NCBI RefSeq assembly: GCF_022234545.1
Contig: NZ_JAIEUI010000011.1
Coordinates: 1 to 64,000 of the forward strand
Direction of reading: 5' to 3'
DNA: 64,000 nt
Source of the DNA: Paenibacillus piscarius
GTDB taxonomy: Bacteria > Bacillota > Bacilli > Paenibacillales > Paenibacillaceae
The position numbers and the translations under genes were made by a program. Positions 61,270-64,000 of the stretch are shown piece after piece (within the stretch, counting starts at the first letter, position 1; each line of letters starts with the position of its first letter). The notes below the pieces were generated by a model. It ran no database searches. It was not told where the DNA came from and was given only the letters and a program-made list of their open reading frames with translations.

Positions 61270-62589
61270 TTACTCAACAGTCAGGATGTACTGGTTCAAT
61301 GTAGCTCTCAGCAGCTCCTGGCGGCCGGACTTGTTCGGACGAGGATTCTCGTTGTTCAGCGCGTAGTCAGCAAGCGAAGCCAGAGTAGCCTTGCCGGATA
61401 CGATGTCAGCGCCAACGCCTTCGTTGAAGCTGCTGTAACGCTCAGCGATGAAGTTCTCGAATACGCCGTCTTCCAGCAGCTTGGCAGCTACCTTCAGGCC
61501 CTTAGCGTATACGTCCATACCGGAGATGTGTGCCAGGAACAGATCCTCAGGCTCGAAGGAAGGACGGCGTACCTTGGAGTCGAAGTTGATTCCGCCTTTG
61601 CCCAGTCCATCGTTCTTCAGTACTTCATACAGAGTCAGTGTAGCATCGTAGATGCTTGCAGGGAATTCGTCAGTATCCCAGCCCAGCAGCGGATCGCCCT
61701 GGTTCGCATCGAGTGATCCAAGCATACCGTTGATGCGGGCTACATGCAGTTCATGCTCGAACGTGTGGCCAGCCAGTGTAGCATGGTTCGCTTCAAGGTT
61801 CAGCTTGAAGTGCTTATCCAGGTTGTACTTCTGCAGGAACGCGATGCAGGTTGCTGCGTCGAAGTCATATTGGTGCTTGGTAGGCTCTTTCGGCTTAGGC
61901 TCGATCAGGAATTGTCCGTCGAAGCCGATTTCCTTCGCATAATCAACAGCCATGCTGAACAGGCGGGCAATGTTGTCCTGCTCAAGCTGCATGTTAGTGT
62001 TCAGCAGTGTCTCATAACCTTCGCGGCCGCCCCAGAACACATAGTTGTCAGCGCCCAGACGTTTACCCACTTCCAGACCCTTCTTCACTTGTGCAGCAGC
62101 GTGTGCGTATACGTCAGCGTTGCAAGTGGAGCCTGCACCGTGCATGTAGCGCGGGTTGGTGAACATGTTGGCCGTGTTCCACAGCAGCTTTTTGCCGGAG
62201 GATTTCATACCTTGTTCAAGGATGTCTACGATCGTATCGATGTTGCTGTAGAATTCACGCAGGGACGCGCCTTCAGGAGCGATGTCCACATCATGGAAGC
62301 AGTAGTACTGCAGATCCATCTTCTCCATGAATTCAAAAGCGGCTTCCGCACGGGCTTTAGCTTTATCCAGTGTGCTCAGCTTGTCCCAGGCGCGGACGGC
62401 TGTTTCGGCACCGAACGGGTCGGAACCGCCAGCGGTAAGTGTATGCCAGTAGGCCATTGCAAATTTCAGATGCTCTTCCATCGTTTTGCCGGCTACGATT
62501 TCTTTCGGGTTGTAGAATTTGAATGAATACGGGTTGGTGGAACGGCTTCCCTCATAAGAGACCTTGCTCACTGTTTCAAAATAAGCCAT
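61270..62589 (-). CDS. xylA: xylose isomerase
   Basis: This 439-residue enzyme converts D-xylose to D-xylulose using Mg or Mn ions. The catalytic HDVDIAPEG with H99 and D102, the [21 protein letters not shown] region and [17 protein letters not shown] are typical of class II XylA. I start it at ATG 62589 after GAGGAGG; the longer upstream frame crosses the operator. It is divergent from xylR. Confidence 0.96.
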   Translation of the reverse strand: MAYFETVSKVSYEGSRSTNPYSFKFYNPKEIVAGKTMEEHLKFAMAYWHTLTAGGSDPFGAETAVRAWDKLSTLDKAKARAEAAFEFMEKMDLQYYCFHDVDIAPEGASLREFYSNIDTIVDILEQGMKSSGKKLLWNTANMFTNPRYMHGAGSTCNADVYAHAAAQVKKGLEVGKRLGADNYVFWGGREGYETLLNTNMQLEQDNIARLFSMAVDYAKEIGFDGQFLIEPKPKEPTKHQYDFDAATCIAFLQKYNLDKHFKLNLEANHATLAGHTFEHELHVARINGMLGSLDANQGDPLLGWDTDEFPASIYDATLTLYEVLKNDGLGKGGINFDSKVRRPSFEPEDLFLAHISGMDVYAKGLKVAAKLLEDGVFENFIAERYSSFNEGVGADIVSGKATLASLADYALNNENPRPNKSGRQELLRATLNQYILTVE

Positions 62590-62620
62590 TTGTAAAATCC
62601 TCCTCAATATTCGCTTTATC

Positions 62621-62634
62621 CGCAAGCGTTTACA
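62621..62634 (-). promoter_or_regulatory. candidate cre (CcpA) site
   Basis: On the minus strand TGTAAACGCTTGCG matches 12 of 14 positions of the cre consensus TGWAANCGNTNWCA. It lies between the XylR operator and the xylA start, a common place for catabolite repression of xyl genes. Confidence 0.55.
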
Positions 62635-62658
62635 GCAACATCTTAACACATCTTTTTG

Positions 62659-62683
62659 ACTTTGTATATTGGTTAAACAAAGT
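62659..62683. promoter_or_regulatory. candidate XylR operator
   Basis: ACTTTGT and ACAAAGT form an inverted repeat separated by 11 nt in the xylA-xylR divergent region. This resembles XylR operators of Firmicutes. It probably also overlaps one of the divergent promoters. Confidence 0.65.
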
Positions 62684-62933
62684 TTTTTTATTTTTATTTT
62701 CCGGCCCTGTCTGTGCCCCATTCTCCCCGATTGGTGTTGCATTTTTGCGCTCTTCATTCTAGACTAGGTGGCATACCCGCGCAGCGGAGAGTCAGCCTCA
62801 GGGCGTACCGCCTCCCCTGCGCATGGCCCCTTAATTTATCGGTTCTATCCTGAAACAACGGCTTTTCCCAGTGTTATATGCCGCCGATCAGCAGACCGGA
62901 CGATCAACAATTTCGTAAAAGGAAGTGTGCTTC

Positions 62934-64000
62934 TTGAAAGTTACCGGTGATCAGGCGCTGGTCAAAAAGATCAATAAATCAATTATTCTACATACGATTC
63001 GTACGCAATCCCCGGTCTCCCGGGCGAAGGTGTCCGAGATGACAGGCCTTAACAAAGCCACCGTGTCGAACCTCGTAGCCGAGCTATGCGGGCAGGAGCT
63101 GGTAACTGAAGCCGGGCCCGGGGAATCGAGCGGGGGACGCAAGCCGCTGATGCTGCATTTCAATGAAATGGCCGGCAGCGTCATCGGGATCGAGCTGCGT
63201 GTGAAGCAGCTGAAGGCCGTGCTCTGTAACCTTGGAGGCGGTATTCTGCATGAACAGGAGAGTGTACTGGAGGCTCATGACTTCCCGTATGTGCTGGAGC
63301 AGATGCAGCAGATGATCTCCGCGCTGATTGCTGCCGCTCCCCCTTCCCCCTACGGCCTGGTCGGCATCGGTGTCGGCGTACCGGGTATGGTTGATGAACA
63401 AGGTGTCGTCCTGTTCGCGCCCAACCTGGGCTGGGAGATGGTGGACCTGCGGTCCATTCTCGAAAGCGCCTTCGAGGTGCCCGTCACCATTGACAATGAA
63501 GCCAATGCAGGCGCGCAGGGCGAGCTGAACTTCGGGGCGGCGCGCGATGTCCGCCATCTGCTGTACATCAGTGCCGGCTCGGGGATCGGGTCGGGGATCA
63601 TCATCGGCGGTGAGCTGTATAAGGGAGCACGCGGCTATGCCGGCGAGACCGGGCATATGACGATTGAAGCGGAGGGCAAGCCCTGCAGCTGCGGCAGCCG
63701 GGGCTGCTGGGAGCTGTATGCCTCCGAGAAAACCTACGATAACCCCGGCCTCTCCCTCCCGGCCCGCACCACCACCGGACTGGTCCGGTATGCGCTGGAG
63801 GGCCATGAGGAAACACTGCACCATCTGAATTCCATCGGCGAGTATCTCGGCATCGGCGTAACCAACCTGATCAACAGCTTCAACCCCGAGCTGATCGTGA
63901 TCGGCGGCGCATTATCGGAGGCCGAGCCATGGCTCGGCGAGCCGCTGCGCCGGGTGGTCGCCGAGCGTACGCTGCCCTATCACAAGCAGCAGCTGGAGAT
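62934..64000 (+). CDS. xylR: xylose operon repressor XylR, ROK family (partial)
   Basis: The first 355 residues are visible; the gene runs off the right edge, probably with about 30 residues missing compared with Bacillus XylR. It begins with TTG after AAAGGA, in the order winged helix (KVSEMTGLNKATVSNLVAEL, residues about 30-49) then ROK sugar-kinase fold (VGIGVGVPGMVD; GLGSGI-type loops; the zinc motif C-x-C-G-x-x-G-C-W). It should repress xylA and be relieved by xylose. Confidence 0.93.
   Translation, partial: MKVTGDQALVKKINKSIILHTIRTQSPVSRAKVSEMTGLNKATVSNLVAELCGQELVTEAGPGESSGGRKPLMLHFNEMAGSVIGIELRVKQLKAVLCNLGGGILHEQESVLEAHDFPYVLEQMQQMISALIAAAPPSPYGLVGIGVGVPGMVDEQGVVLFAPNLGWEMVDLRSILESAFEVPVTIDNEANAGAQGELNFGAARDVRHLLYISAGSGIGSGIIIGGELYKGARGYAGETGHMTIEAEGKPCSCGSRGCWELYASEKTYDNPGLSLPARTTTGLVRYALEGHEETLHHLNSIGEYLGIGVTNLINSFNPELIVIGGALSEAEPWLGEPLRRVVAERTLPYHKQQLE

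Noticed and set aside
62590-62757. N-terminal extension of xylose isomerase
   Set aside because: It would translate through the operator and cre site, and XylA normally starts at the ATG after GAGGAGG.

Overview
The window looks like a chromosomal segment of a Paenibacillus-type, spore-forming Firmicute with moderately high GC. The evidence is a 16S rRNA 5' end of Bacillales type, the Bacillus-like order perR / ygzB / ygxA / rrn, GatCAB, SigB and SigY modules, a YyaC-type spore protein, a lysine riboswitch, and YesMN/Lpl-type sugar transport. I see no tRNA, insertion sequence, prophage or CRISPR array.

Layout. 1-6.5 kb: start of an rrn operon (leftward) with tandem promoters, then ygxA, ygzB, a GH18/SH3 membrane-anchored hydrolase, perR with two candidate Per boxes, and a DUF4097 membrane protein. 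6.5-10.4 kb: a GNAT enzyme and gatCAB with a good promoter. 10.5-14.6 kb: an unknown acidic protein, then a sigY-yxlCDEFG operon (ECF sigma, anti-sigma candidates, ABC exporter) with its own SigY-type promoter. A promoter/palindrome/hairpin leader and a small Arg/Trp-rich ORF precede it. 14.6-17.7 kb: a metallo-hydrolase/thioredoxin-like/DedA operon and a divergent sdpR-sdpI pair. 18-26.4 kb: a large Wzy-type membrane protein, a degenerate repeat island, a methyltransferase, a DUF6483 protein, a regulator/MFS pair, an alpha/beta hydrolase and a YyaC homologue. 26.5-28.9 kb: DUF1128, pirin, YtxH (LEA-like) and DUF5665.

29-40 kb holds the most interesting block: a leftward cluster encoding a PP2C response regulator, a 1222-residue multi-receiver hybrid kinase, a CheR-type methyltransferase and a second hybrid kinase, followed by rsbV-rsbW-sigB. 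It resembles the RsbY-RsbK-RsbM control of SigB known from the Bacillus cereus group, with an added sensorless hybrid kinase. A SigB-type promoter lies before rsbV and another before a neighbouring ytxG-like gene. Likely stress targets (ytxG, yflT-like, ytxH) flank the cluster.

40-51.7 kb: small membrane and secreted proteins, an SH3-NlpC/P60 endopeptidase, a CDF transporter, an ABC-F ATPase, an UlaG-like hydrolase, a NifU-N/HEAT protein, a lysine riboswitch controlling lysP, and a transglutaminase-like protein. 51.8-64 kb: a sugar-use region with a lipoprotein/LplC/LplB importer, a YesM/YesN two-component pair, xylB, xylA and a divergent xylR cut by the right edge, with a XylR operator and cre candidate between xylA and xylR. 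Importer and two-component genes next to xyl genes suggest uptake of xylose-containing oligosaccharides, but the substrate is inferred only from context.
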